This document shows positions 10,761 to 21,870 of a stretch of DNA of 64,000 bases, one piece after another; within the stretch, counting starts at the first letter, position 1, and the number at the start of each line of letters is the position of its first letter. The notes under the pieces are model-generated. The model did not search any database. It was not told the origin of the DNA and saw only the letters and a program-made list of their open reading frames with translations. The DNA comes from Cyclospora cayetanensis. Lineage: Eukaryota; Apicomplexa; Conoidasida; Eucoccidiorida; Eimeriidae. Position numbers and translations under genes: made by a program. The stretch spans positions 209,774 through 273,773 of the forward strand of contig NW_020312347.1 in the NCBI RefSeq assembly GCF_002999335.1, written 5' to 3'.

Positions 10761-13574
10761 GCTTGTACTTTTGGATTCTAGCTTAATATCCCACAATAGA
10801 AACTGGTGCGTTGTTGAGAAGCTATTTGAAGCTGCTTAGGTGCGCAGAGTCCCCTGGCGATTTTTCGTTTACCTTAGACTGGGGGATGGGACTGATTTGG
10901 CACAGCCCGACATCCATAGTTTCTACATGCCGAGTTGGTTCTTCCTATCCGGCCAAAGGCGCGTGGGGTGCTCGAATTCGCCTGTGGAAGCTCGAGCAGT
11001 CAAACGTTTGTGAAACCTCCGCAGTTCGTTCATTGAATGGATGAGTGGCTTCCCACCGTGCGATCACCTGCTCTGACACTTCAGGAGGACCCGAGGTATG
11101 CCATATATTCAGCGGCTCTCCATCTACAATGTGGCGTTTACGAGACAAAGCTGCAAATATTTTTAAAATATCGATGTATCGATAGCTTCTTCGGCTCCAT
11201 CTTCCTCGATCCTCCCAGAACTTGCTGTAATAATGATCTCGGCATAATTCGAATGGCCAGGGCTTGTACCAAGGCTTGTTCTGCAATAATCTCTGCAGGA
11301 AGACAACTTCCACCAGATTACTATAGCCACCCGTAAAGTGTTTCTCCTCAAAAATAACAGACTACGAAGAGCACTCGTTCTTTTTCATCTGCGGGGTACA
11401 AAGCGAGGTGTACTTATAACCGGCTGTGAAATCTTTTGACAATTCGTGTCCTTTTGCCAGCTGTGGGGCTAGTGCGTTTGTAAAGGCATGCAGCCGGCCT
11501 CTGCCATCTTAATAAACGTTGTGACACTGTCAGCTTCCACCGCAGAGGGTGCGTTTCATACTGCTACCAAAGAAAATAAGATAATTGATCGACCGAACAC
11601 CCAGGTCGGAGCCAGGGAACTGTTGTTGTGGGGAAACGTTATATTGCAGCGCTTCCAGAGCTAGTGGTAGAGAGAGGAACAGCTGCATCGAACCATCCTG
11701 TGCTAAAAGTCGTGACGCGGCATTTAAAGTCTCAGCAGGGCTACTTGAGACAACTACAGCCGGACTTGATGCAAACTCTTTAGAACTTTATAGAGTATAT
11801 CTGAAAACAATGCACCGCCTTAAGCTCTTGGCGTGAGGAGGAGTAGCCACTTAGAGTGAGAAGGGCTGCTTCCTTTGAGCTTGCCCACTCACAGCTAGCT
11901 GCACATAGCAGCTACCGCACCCGCACACGACAGTGCGCCATTTTGCATAGAGCTACCTATACACTGCAATATACAATATACGAAAAGACAGACCAAGAAG
12001 TCAGTTCTTTTATTTCTTAAATAGATATAAATAGTGTGGTAGAAAGTAGTCGAGTGTCACGTAGTCGCTACGGTCACTTTTTCCACCAGTACATACATGG
12101 GCATAATCGCCGATATGTGGGAGCAGCAGCATGTCTCAGCTATTCAAACATCAGTGAGCACAACAGAGCAAAAGAGTCATGAGCTAGGGATTACTATAAC
12201 TGCAAGGCCCAATCCTTTCCATCCCTCTCCGTGCCAGTGTTAGCCCTACGTTAAAAACGAGAGGCTACAAATGAATGGCGTTGCACGTAGAAGAGCGGTA
12301 AAGGGAAAGCTGGTGGCGATGTATATAGTTAGTTAAATACAGATACAGAATAGATGTTTTGGGTTTAATGGGAGGCACGCACTGGTATAACTACTGAAAT
12401 GCAGTACGCCGGCGGGTGCAGGTTCGATAGCTTCCAGGGCTCCCGCATTTTTGGCTGCCTGGTGTATGCTTCATTGCTTTCCCTTACTTATTCTTCTTCG
12501 TTTCACCTTTAAACACTGTATTTCTCTTGTAGGCAACAGATATGCAACTTTGTAGGCCTTGGAACCAAAAGAACGGCGCAATACGGGCACTACAAGGATT
12601 CGACCAGATGCACACCAGATGCCACCGTGCCTAGTTGCTCCAGGCTAAACTACTCCTAGATAATTCCACAGAACAAGCTGATTGGGGCGCATTAAAGCTA
12701 CTCATTTAATTCAGGCTATGATTTCTAGTCCAGCAGATCATCAAGTGTAGATACGCCATCCCGAGCGGCCACCAGAGCAGCGCTTATTTCATCTGCAAGC
12801 TGAGCGCTTTCGGGGGAGCCGCACGGGCCTTTAGGGGCTTAATACTCGCCATTCGTGCGTGAGCTGATCGGAATAATCAAAACTAAAAAGCATCCGTGTG
12901 CTTGGGGCGGCAGAGGTGTGAGTTACTGCATAGACACTGGTTTCACATTTCTCACTGGCCACCACCTACCAGACAACTGAAGACACTCCTAGCCCTGGGG
13001 CTTTCTCTCCCCCTGGAATTTGCAACCATCCCCTCGTTGTCTGTTTTGGTCCCCCCTAGATCCGCTTCAAAAAAGGCATTGTATCTTTCTAGGTGCCTTA
13101 ATGAATGCATTTCTGCTCCCAATGCAGCAAATCAGTGAGCTGCACTGTCTTCACGGCCACTGGACCAAGACAGCAGCCGACTTACCGATGGGCTGCTACT
13201 TTTAATAGTCTCAATGTGTGCAAAGATTCACCATGTCGTCGAAAACGATTCCTGTATTTGTTTAAAATGAATTTTAGGCCCTATACCCCTTTGCGGCATA
13301 CACACATATCCTTCCCCAGCGCACCGATCCCGCAGTGTCTGCTGGTAGTCGGCGGCAGGAAAGCCCCCTCCCCAGCAGCCTCTCTGCTCCGTCTTTCTCT
13401 TTGTCGTCTGTTGAGCGGAGACTTGTTTTGGTATGCCGAAGCATCCAGCCCTCCTGTTGCCGATTTCATAGGTGACAATCGGCCGTCCAGCGCACGGGGG
13501 ACTGCAAGACACCACAGGATCGGCTCTCTATTTAGACACGGGAGCCTCGAGGTGCTCTCAGAAGCCGCCTAAAA
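10761..13574. other. intergenic, no gene seen
   Basis: About 2.8 kb of short frames. The stretch to about 11340 could be gag of copy A on the minus strand, but I recognise no gag motif. A sharp rise in GC begins near 12900, ahead of the AP2 gene. Confidence 0.4.
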
Positions 13575-15785
13575 ATGATAGAACGCTGTTCAGTCTCCTC
13601 CGGCGAGCATGCCACAGGGCCTTCCATTAGACAGAGCCTGCCACACCATGCCCATCCGGCTGTACGTACAGCCGACGCCAAAGTCCATCAAGCCCAAGGG
13701 GAATACAGAAACTGTCCCGTTCCCGAGCTATGCTTGTTTGATGACGGGAGTCGCTGGCGTGGCACTGCATCAGACGAGGGTTTGCCTTCAAGAGACACAG
13801 AAGAGGCTCCCCAGAAACAGGCCGCAGAGCAGCACCGGCACCAGCACCATCGACCGCAGCAGTACCCGCAAGAGCAGGGGGGAGCAGCCGCTATCTATGC
13901 GAATTTGCATGCATGCGTAGAGGCACTCGACACTCCAGGTAAGGGCTCTGACTGCTCAGAAGCCTCCAAGGGCCTTCCCCCCTTGCCGCCTCCTCATGCC
14001 TCCCCTGAGGAGCGGAGTGCTCAGACAGTGACACCAGAGAAAGAGGATCCCTTCGCGTTGGGCGAACAGCCTAGCACTTGCCTGGAGGGGCCCCCAGGAC
14101 CGGAGACGTGGAGAGCAAAGCCCCACCGTGAAGGGGCCTCGGAAGGCTTGTGGGCCCCCCCGGAACCTTTGCTGACCGGAGGGCACGAACCTCGTGGAGG
14201 CCCCCAGGGGGCCCCTAAGAAGAAACTTCAGGAGAGCCACTCTGCTCGAAGTCTTGCTTCATCGGTGAGAATGCCACTGTCTGACGTGCAGGAGGCGGCA
14301 TCCTCGGGTGAGCAGGCGACTTCAAACAGCAGTGCCTCGATGAGAAGCGGCCGGAGCGGATTGCATCCCAAGAAAGCTTCCACCTCCAGCAGTGGAACGG
14401 TACAGGCCGGCGAGGCCCCCTGCGCATTGGAGGACCTCTTCTTGCCTCGTTCACAGGTTCTTGAGGAAAAGGGGGGGAGGAGGAAGCGCTCCTCGCGAGC
14501 CGCTCCCGCGCGCAGAGACATATCCGGTGGAAGGCCTGCTAGTGCTTTCGAAGACTCCCAGGGGGCCCCCTCTGGCGAGCGCCCTCTGCAGCAAATCCTT
14601 AGCGACTTGATCCGTGCGGCAATGGACCGGTTTGAATCCCTGGCGCTTGAGCGCGTGGAGGCCCTAATACGGCAGACCTGGGGCCCCCGAGTGAAGAGAC
14701 TCAGGTCTGAGACAGACGTGTCTATGCAGGTTAATGATCAACTCCTCCAGTCTTTAAACCTCGAAGGCCTCACTACGGGAGAGTTACAGGCAGTGCTCAA
14801 TCTCTCGGAGGAGCTGCGAGCCTATGAGGCGCTTGCTGCGCCATCGGGGAGGCCTTGGGAGGAGAGTTCCCCCGCTAAGGTACACTTCGAGTCTGCGAAT
14901 TCGAGCCGACTCTCCCCAAGGGGGGGCCCCGTCGTGTCTTGCGGTGGGCGGCCACCTCTCGGAGGCCCTCAGGGGCCCCTGCCCGACTTTGTAGTCACTC
15001 CGTGCGGCTCTGTGAGGAAGGTCGCAAGCGCGCTGCAGCAGCGGAGGGAATTTCTAGACGCGATAGATGAGACAGATGGCTTTGAAGACTTTCTTCGAGA
15101 GCTAAAGGTGCTGCCTTCTTCCAAGCATGGCCCCGCGGAGTCTCCCGTCCCAGAGAGTCGGCTCTGCGTCTGCGCAAGGAGGCAAGGGAGTCGCTGCGAG
15201 CCTTTGATAGATCCAACAGCTGCTTGCTCTCCTCCAGAAGCTGCAAACTCACTTGCAGCAGCAGCAACAGCAGCCGCGGGGTTCATGGACGCAAGCACCG
15301 GGAAGGCAAGCCCCTCCCCCGCCAGTCTAAAAAGTTCCCGGAGACGATCGCGACCCAGCTTACAGAGGAAGGGCGGAGGGCCTCCCAAGGGGCATCAGAG
15401 GCCCCTACCTGCCAAGGAACCCTACCAGTGGCAGGGGGAGAAGGCGCCTGCTAAGGCGTACTGCAGGGTTGCACGGGCCCTTAACCTCTTTGCCGATACA
15501 GCCGTACCGTTTGAAGCGCCTCAAACTGGAGGCATGGCGCTTAGCAGGGAAGATGCCGCTGCAGCAGCTCGCTACGCAAGCCCCCCGTCAGAGCAGCAGC
15601 AGTTTTCTCTAGAGGAAGGCAGGGAAAAGACTCCCAGGCTTGATGCAGGCGCGTCTACTTTTCATTTGTTGAGCGCACCCTCCGAGGCTGCGACCTCGTT
15701 TTGCAGTGGGGGGCCCCGCGGGTCACGCCGTCCCGCGGGACTTGGCAGTGGCAGCAGTAACAGCAGCAGCAGCAGCAGCAGCAGT

Positions 15786-15825
<40 letters not shown>

Positions 15826-16769
15826 CGGCGGACCACGATAGCGGTCACCCCTCCGGTCCCACCCATCTTGGTAGGGCTTTTGCATCCCTGAAATCTTCCT
15901 GCGGGCACTCCGGCGACGCTTCAGTCAGCAGTCTGCGCTCTCCCGTCAAGGGGGTGTATTATGATAGCTTCAAGAAGCTGTGGAGGGTCCAGTGGCACAC
16001 AGCAGGCGATCCAAGGGGCCCTGCTGAAGGCAGACGTATGTCTCGTTCCTTCAGCTGTAGTCGACTGGGATTCGACGCCGCAAGGGCAAGAGCCGTGGCG
16101 TGGATGCTCTCTGGGGGCCTCGTGGGAGACGGTGGTGTGGAGCTGCCCACAAGGAGTGCCCACGGGACGCTTCCACTCGGCCTCTCTAAGCTCTGCTCGA
16201 TGTTGGCTGCTACAGCGGGCTGGGAAATGATTGAGGATCGGCAGATTAAAGAATTTGTCGCGTTTTACGATCCTAAGAAGTTCCTGCTGCGAGTGGAGGG
16301 GTACTACGTAGCGCAGAAGCTGTGCGGAGGGTCTCTAACCCCGTCACCCTGTTCGGCGCTCCCTTTGAGCGCCAGCAACGCCCTTCCCTCGAGCATCAAC
16401 TGCAGGGAGACTGGCGTAGGGGTGCCCAGTGTACCTCTTCCTCCTGAAACAGCCCCTACATGTCCTGACATGCGGGGGGCGTTGGCGGGGAAAAGGGGCC
16501 CTCGAGGTGCTCTCTTGAGCAGCAGGCAGCAGCGCGCGCTATCACCCCTTGGCCTAGATGATATGCTTAGAATAGTGTGGGGGAGTCCTGAGGATGCCGC
16601 AGCGTATATTATTACCGGCTTAAATGGCGGGGAACCCCCCGAAGGGCCCCCATGTGAAAGCCGGGGCCTCCCGGACCCAGAGGGAGACGTCAAATGTGAA
16701 CCAGCAGCGAGCCCAGCAAATGCTGAAGGCGTGTCGGCGAAAGCAGAGGATATTTTGTACACCTCTTGA
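13575..16769 (+). CDS. ApiAP2-type transcription factor (single exon, 1064 aa)
   Basis: Nuclear DNA-binding regulator of the apicomplexan AP2 class. The single AP2 domain is at residues ~788-850: SPVKGVYYDSFKKLWRVQWH supplies the first strands, and RSFSCSRLGFDAARARAVAW the third strand and helix. A conserved-looking segment follows (GWEMIEDRQIKEFVAFYDPK). The N-terminal two thirds is low-complexity and rich in Pro, Ser, Gly, Glu, with a possible helical bundle near residues 340-420 (QQILSDLIRAAMDRFESLAL). A serine run encoded by AGC repeats sits just before the domain (15745-15825). An in-frame TAA immediately upstream (13570) and the first ATG at 13575 support the start. Only one AP2 domain is visible; many family members have one or two. 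DNA target unknown. Confidence 0.85.
15745..15825 (+). repeat. AGC trinucleotide repeat coding poly-serine
   Basis: Runs of AGC interrupted by AAC give Ser runs with single Asn residues inside the AP2 protein. Homopolymeric amino-acid repeats of this kind are a known feature of Eimeria genes. The other frames produce spurious poly-Ala and, on the minus strand, poly-Cys frames. Confidence 0.9.
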
Positions 16770-17352
16770 TTTTAGTGCAGGGGAGACGCCAACGCATGTT
16801 TGTGCCGTCTGCCGCCATACTTTGTTCCGTGCCACACTGCCACTGCGTTGCCCCTATTGTTTGCACAAAGCGGCGGGATGCAGCTAGTTGGTGCGCTCGC
16901 TTGCTGGAACACTTGGCAACCTTTGACTAGAAACAACGCAGTCAGCCGTTCCGAGGCAGTTTTATCAACTGAACAAGTATTGCAAAGGGGGACTTTGTGT
17001 TTCTGAGGGTTTTTCTCGCTGGTATAGTCGCGTAGCGCACGTGGAGTTGATAGTCGCAGGGGTGTTTTTACCTGAGTGTAGGGCTCTGCTGCGAGCAAGC
17101 ACAAAAGAGTAGGCAGTAAATATTGAAGTCTGCTCTTGCTCTACAAACAGGGGGTCAATTTAGGTATGGACAGCAACTGGGTAAGTCTGCCTCCTATAGC
17201 ATACACGAACTTATGGACAACACCTGCAAAGGCGTGCGGAAGCCGCGCTAATCAAAAAAAAGCGGCATCCCTTCTTAGAAAATCAGCGGGTATACAAAGT
17301 TAGAATGCGAGCGGCGGGGAAGCACCGCCAAAAAGCGTAACGCACGCAAGAA
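16770..17352. other. intergenic between convergent AP2 and J-domain genes
   Basis: Probably the two 3' untranslated regions. A CxxC...CxxC reading frame at 16800-16887 overlaps the AP2 3' end and is treated under findings. Confidence 0.45.
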
Positions 17353-18102
17353 TCAAATGATAGATGCCATGTCAAAAAGATCCCACTCAAAGGCGAAGCC
17401 GCTGTCACTCTGTCCCACCGGCGTGTCCTCCTCCTCTCCTGTCATCCCAAATAAGTCGAAAGCAGAAAAGGGGTCTTCATCCTCGTCATCGTCATCTAGC
17501 TCCTCTTCGTCCAGTTCCTCGTCTTCATCTGAATCTTTTGAACCAAAGCTGTAGCCTTGAGCGAAAAGGTTCATCATGTCCAGGACGGTGGTGGCTGCTG
17601 CTGCCGTCCGTCCCAAGATTCCGGTATTGTGCCCCCTTCTTACAAACCGCCCTCCGTCTCCCGACCCTCTTCTGTCAAAAAGCTTTCTGTGTGTTTCGTT
17701 CCTCAGCATTTCATATGCTGCATTTATAATGACAAACGGTTCTTCATGCGCTTCCTTCTCGCCTTCATGAACACCCGTCTCCTTAGCGCAAAAAGCACGC
17801 AGCTTGTCTGGATGGCAGACCCTTGCCTTTACTCTGTATGCCCGCTGAATTGACTTGAGGGGAGCATTGGGAGCCACCCCGAGGGCCTCGTAAGGATCAT
17901 AAGTCGGTTTTCCTTGCCAAGTTCCCAAAGGAGTTAGGCGGCAGAGTCGCTCTGCTTTTCCTCTGAAACATTTCTCGTGGGAGAAAGAAGATGATGCACT
18001 TTGTGGCACACACGAAAGAAGGACCACAAGCAACAAGACAGAGAGATGCAACACCGGCGAACCCGTAGAGGAAGAGCCAGCCAAAGGCAGCAATCCCCGC
18101 AT
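17353..18102 (-). CDS. secretory-pathway J-domain (DnaJ/Hsp40) protein, acidic C-terminus
   Basis: Co-chaperone that would stimulate the ATPase of an Hsp70, most simply BiP in the ER. The 249-residue single-exon product starts at the ATG at 18102. It has a hydrophobic leader (residues ~16-33, SPVLHLSVLLLVVLLSC) and then a J domain at ~68-145 (YDPYEALGVAPNAPLKSIQR) with the essential HPD triad at 97-99 (CHPDKL) and the closing helix (INAAYEMLRNETHRKLFDRR). The loop after HPD is longer than usual by about 15 charged residues. There is no Gly/Phe-rich region, zinc finger or substrate-binding domain. The tail (about 190-230) is a run of Asp and Glu, followed by a Phe-rich end. A plastid or secretory-organelle location is also possible, since both use the same entry signal. 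Confidence 0.85.
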   Translation of the reverse strand: MRGLLPLAGSSSTGSPVLHLSVLLLVVLLSCVPQSASSSFSHEKCFRGKAERLCRLTPLGTWQGKPTYDPYEALGVAPNAPLKSIQRAYRVKARVCHPDKLRAFCAKETGVHEGEKEAHEEPFVIINAAYEMLRNETHRKLFDRRGSGDGGRFVRRGHNTGILGRTAAAATTVLDMMNLFAQGYSFGSKDSDEDEELDEEELDDDDEDEDPFSAFDLFGMTGEEEDTPVGQSDSGFAFEWDLFDMASII

Positions 18103-19314
18103 TTCTGTGGCGCTCGATCGGGTAAAGAGGGAAAGACTAGCAATTAAAGAGACTCAGTTACGCTCAAATCATCACGTGAATTGCCGGTTACTCTAGTTTT
18201 GAGCAACAACAGGGCTCAATGCAATGAGGCGCCTTTCAGAATAATCCCATCCTACCGCTGCTAGATAAAATGGAGATGACGCGCAGGCGTTTTGCAAACT
18301 TTCATTTCTTCTGCCTAGCCAAGTGACACAATGAGTAAGTGGCTGTGTGATCCCTTTTTGCTTTGAATACTTGTACAATTATGGCGTGCGCAAGAGAACA
18401 AATACCCTGGAGCACCAACCGAGAGCAAGGGCAATCATGGGCAAATAAGGCGAAAACTCAGAGACAATAAGAAAATAAACAAATTTAAATGTAAATGAAA
18501 CCTTACGGTCTTTGACGACCGTCGACTTCTAACGGCCTCCTTAAGGGAACGAATGAAAAAATGTTATGTGTCTCCCACAGACGGAGCGAACCCGAAAAAA
18601 TCCGATGCAATGTCCGTGTATCTGGTTGGAGGAAATGACACCAAAATAGATCAAAGGATATTAGTTTTCACTAATCCTCATCATTTTCCCCGTTCTTCAC
18701 CGAGCACTTTGCTGGGGAAGCCACTTCGGCGAAATCTGCTCTAGCCCAAGCGGCTCAGCTTTCATAGTTCCTAGAATCAATGCAATTGGCCAGATAAGAT
18801 GGTTCCAGCGGAATGTTTGTTTTTAATGAGCATCATTATGTATATACACATACATTTTTTGTTTTAAGCGAAAAATAAGCAACAGAGCCGTTCCAAAGAA
18901 TTGTTCGTGCCCTGTCTTGATGTCCAGCACTCAGAGAGAGCATCCCCTCCTATGCCAAAGTACTTGCCACATCCGAGTTAAATGCTTTGATCGCTGTTGC
19001 GGCTCAATTATGTATCTTGCTGCAACCGAGAAGAAGAGTGGCGGTGGCATTCGGGCCGTCCAAAATACAGCAAAATTAAAAATGACGACCGATGCCACTC
19101 GACATGAGTGACACACATTGGGTGTACGTCCACCCGATCAGTCCGACATGCGATAACCGCATTCCGGTTCAATTTAGGGCTATTAACAGCACTTGCCAGT
19201 TACTTCTTTGGACCCTCTGTGGTTTTCGGTCATACATTCTCTTCCGGCTACCCGAGCATTTACCCCGGCTCGAGCGGTGTATACACATGAATAATCCTTT
19301 CCCAGAGAACCTAC
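18103..19314. other. intergenic; probably holds the missing 3' end of CHMP1
   Basis: The CHMP1 gene on the minus strand leaves its last recognised exon at 19315 through a donor (GTAGGT), so at least one more short exon should lie here. A candidate splice-bounded frame ends at about 18680-18740 (minus), but I could not tie it to the CHMP1 C-terminus. Confidence 0.4.
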
Positions 19315-21051
19315 TTGCTGTCTAGACATTTGCTCCTTGTGGGTTGCCACAAGAGCGTCTGCCGCCTCTGCGTGGTCTTCCAAAGGAATGCGGTAGGCTT
19401 GAGCCACTTCTAATAATACCTTGTCGACCTGTAGACACAAGAAAAGGTTTCAGGCATAACATATTATGGCATAAGCATGGCATATAGAAGTCACCATTTG
19501 TGGCCCACAAAAAAAAGCAAGCAGTAAATCGGTATCGGGAAGTAACAATTCAGTTCTAAAAGAGTAGTCTGACCGAAATAACAAGAGCGAGCCGCCTGTG
19601 TTTCCAAAAGAAGAAATATACGACATATCTGCTATGCGTGTTCTACACACACAAGTTTTCACTTCACCTGCTGCGTGGGCATTGCGCTGGAAGTAGAAGC
19701 ATCCAACAAACTCGACACTGAATCGCTCCTGACGTCCTAAAGAAGCAGACACGGAATACGGCTAGCAACCATCGAATATCGGGTGTATCACACAGATATA
19801 TGGGCTGCAACTGTGGTAACAGCAATATTTTGAGCTCCGGGCTTCCGGCTCAGGATTAAAGGGTTCAGTACGGTGGACACTACGCTACGGCGCCTGTGAT
19901 TCAGGGTCTTTGCCCCACGAGGTCATCAAACAACTTAGAGAACAATTCAATTTCCCTGAGAGACGCGGAGCTATCAAGTTTCCGCAAGGCTCCCGAGAGG
20001 CCAGAGGCGACCGAATGAATTTTTGTAGTAAGCTGAAAAATCGCACAAAGAGGAGCCCTTAGTGGTGCCGCATCATCCTCCTCGGGCAGCTGAGGCTTCG
20101 GCCTTCAAAAGTCTTACATTCAGCAGACAAAGCTTAATATGAGTTTGCCCTATTTGGGGGAAAGTTTGTATACAGACGAGGTCGTGTACAGAAGAAATAG
20201 CAAGCAGCGAATAAAGCATCCATAAAAGTGGGTTTCATATGCGCAGGCATCTTATTTCGCACCAGTGCAGGTAAGGCAAAAAGGTGAATGAACAGGCTGA
20301 GATATGCAAAAATGGGGCTAAACAGCTGGGCGAAATGCTAGGTATGTGATACAGATCTCTTTGCGCCAGCCTTCTAGACGTACCCTAGTTTCTAGTGTAT
20401 TTTATTGGGAAAACGTGGTACTGGACCGTGCATAATTGCTGAATACCGTTATTAAGTGGGGGAATGGGGTTGAAGGCAGAGCCCACCTGGTGCGACCGGT
20501 GAGCGCCATCGAGACGGGATGCCACTGCCTCGAGTTTCGACGACATGTGGAGACAATTTAGTCCTTCGTGTTGTTTGCGTACATAATTCTGCGCAAAGAC
20601 TCTATGTTAGGAGGGCAAACAAGCAAAGAAGACAAGCTCTGCACAACGATGCCGCTAGAGCAGGCTGCTAACGTGCGTTAACAAGTAATAGGGAGGCAAC
20701 AGAGGGGTAGCCTGAGAGTGTGTCCATGCTATAGGCTACTCAGTTCTGTTGTTTCATAGAGAAATAAAGGATGTTTGAATCACCTTGCGCCCTCCTGGTT
20801 ATGGCGTAGGAGTGCGCGCCGTATCTTTTCTCTCTCTTGCAGACTTTCCCTGTAGCACCTGTCGCTCTGCCTCTTCTGTCAAGCATCCATAGCACAAATT
20901 CAGTGGCCAGACATCAGAACCAATAGTCGTATTTTCACAGGAACGAAGCCAGCAGATACTTATAGGAAAGTGATTTTCTTTGCCTTACAAGCTCCCGCGC
21001 CTTTATCCTCAAGTCCAGAATGACCGGCAGAACTGAATGTTGAGTCCCCAT
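19315..21051 (-). CDS. CHMP1: ESCRT-III subunit CHMP1/Did2 (Vps46)
   Basis: ESCRT-III proteins polymerise on membranes for vesicle budding and abscission; CHMP1 recruits Vps4. Six exons read on the minus strand with matching phases: 20989-21051, 20784-20875, 20487-20601, 19919-20032, 19668-19736, 19315-19428. The joined product aligns along its length with CHMP1: a basic first helix (ILDLRIKAREL), ARVFAQNYVRKQHEGLNCL (CHMP1 has ARVYAENAIRKKNEG), MSSKLEAVASRL, the linker region DVRSDSVSSLLDASTSSAMP, and VDKVLLEVAQAY. This covers about 189 residues, near the usual length of about 196. The last exon with the Vps4-binding MIM motif was not found. The protein starts MGTQHS, which fits an N-myristoylation signal; that is usual for CHMP6, not CHMP1. 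Confidence 0.88.
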
Positions 21052-21870
21052 TGCTCCTCTGCAATAAAGTGCGCCGTTACGTCTTGGCTGTGGTGCTATG
21101 AAGAACGGCAAGCGCGATCTCAGAAGGTCTTGGCCGTTTGTTTGTCTTCCTGGGCGAAGGACGGACGGCCACGGGCTGTAGTTAAACGCCGGAGAGATGC
21201 TTGGCTATTCGGGTAAGCAGACGCTAATAACCCCTTTGTGCCTGGCTCCTTGATTGGGAAAGCGCAAAAAGAAGAAATGGTGAAGAATCGGCTGCGGGAG
21301 ATTGACAAGTGGTGAACCGGCACTCAGAAGCAAGCGCTCTTTCGAAGTTTTGTGGCGTCAAATGCACGATTCCGGAGGCTTTGACAAAATCTACAATACT
21401 AAGCTAAAGTTTCATTGAAAGGGAGGCTACAGTTGGAAGAAATGCGAACAAAAGCAGTAGACCCACCAAACCGGATGGCTGGATGCAATCACGACCCCCG
21501 GGTCGTATGGAGAGAGCGAGCCTTCTGCATGCACTCATGTGTGTTATTCCCTTCAAACGTGGATTATCTAGCTTTAATGCCATTGTTGACTGCTTTATTT
21601 GGGGGAAGACGGCATGCTGTGTTCTCTGCCACACCCCACGATCTCACTTGGACGCTCTGGGTGATACACCGCAGTCCTGCTGCACCCGTGATCCGGGAGG
21701 GTATTGGGAGCGCAGAGACCAGCTCCCAAGCCCCTCCACCCTTGAAATTCGCCTTGCGTTCTGATTCGAGCTTGCCACACACAGCCCCCCCAGAAGCTGG
21801 AGGATACCGCATTACTCCCTAGGACGGTGCCCCCTCGCGGCTGCGGCGTTCCCTGGGATCAATCCCTGGA
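21052..21870. other. intergenic between divergent CHMP1 and the 21871 gene
   Basis: Likely holds both promoters. No conserved motif recognised. Confidence 0.4.

Noticed and set aside
15655..15908. Poly-Cys and poly-Ala frames around the AGC repeat
   Set aside because: They are shadow frames of the AP2 gene's trinucleotide repeat.
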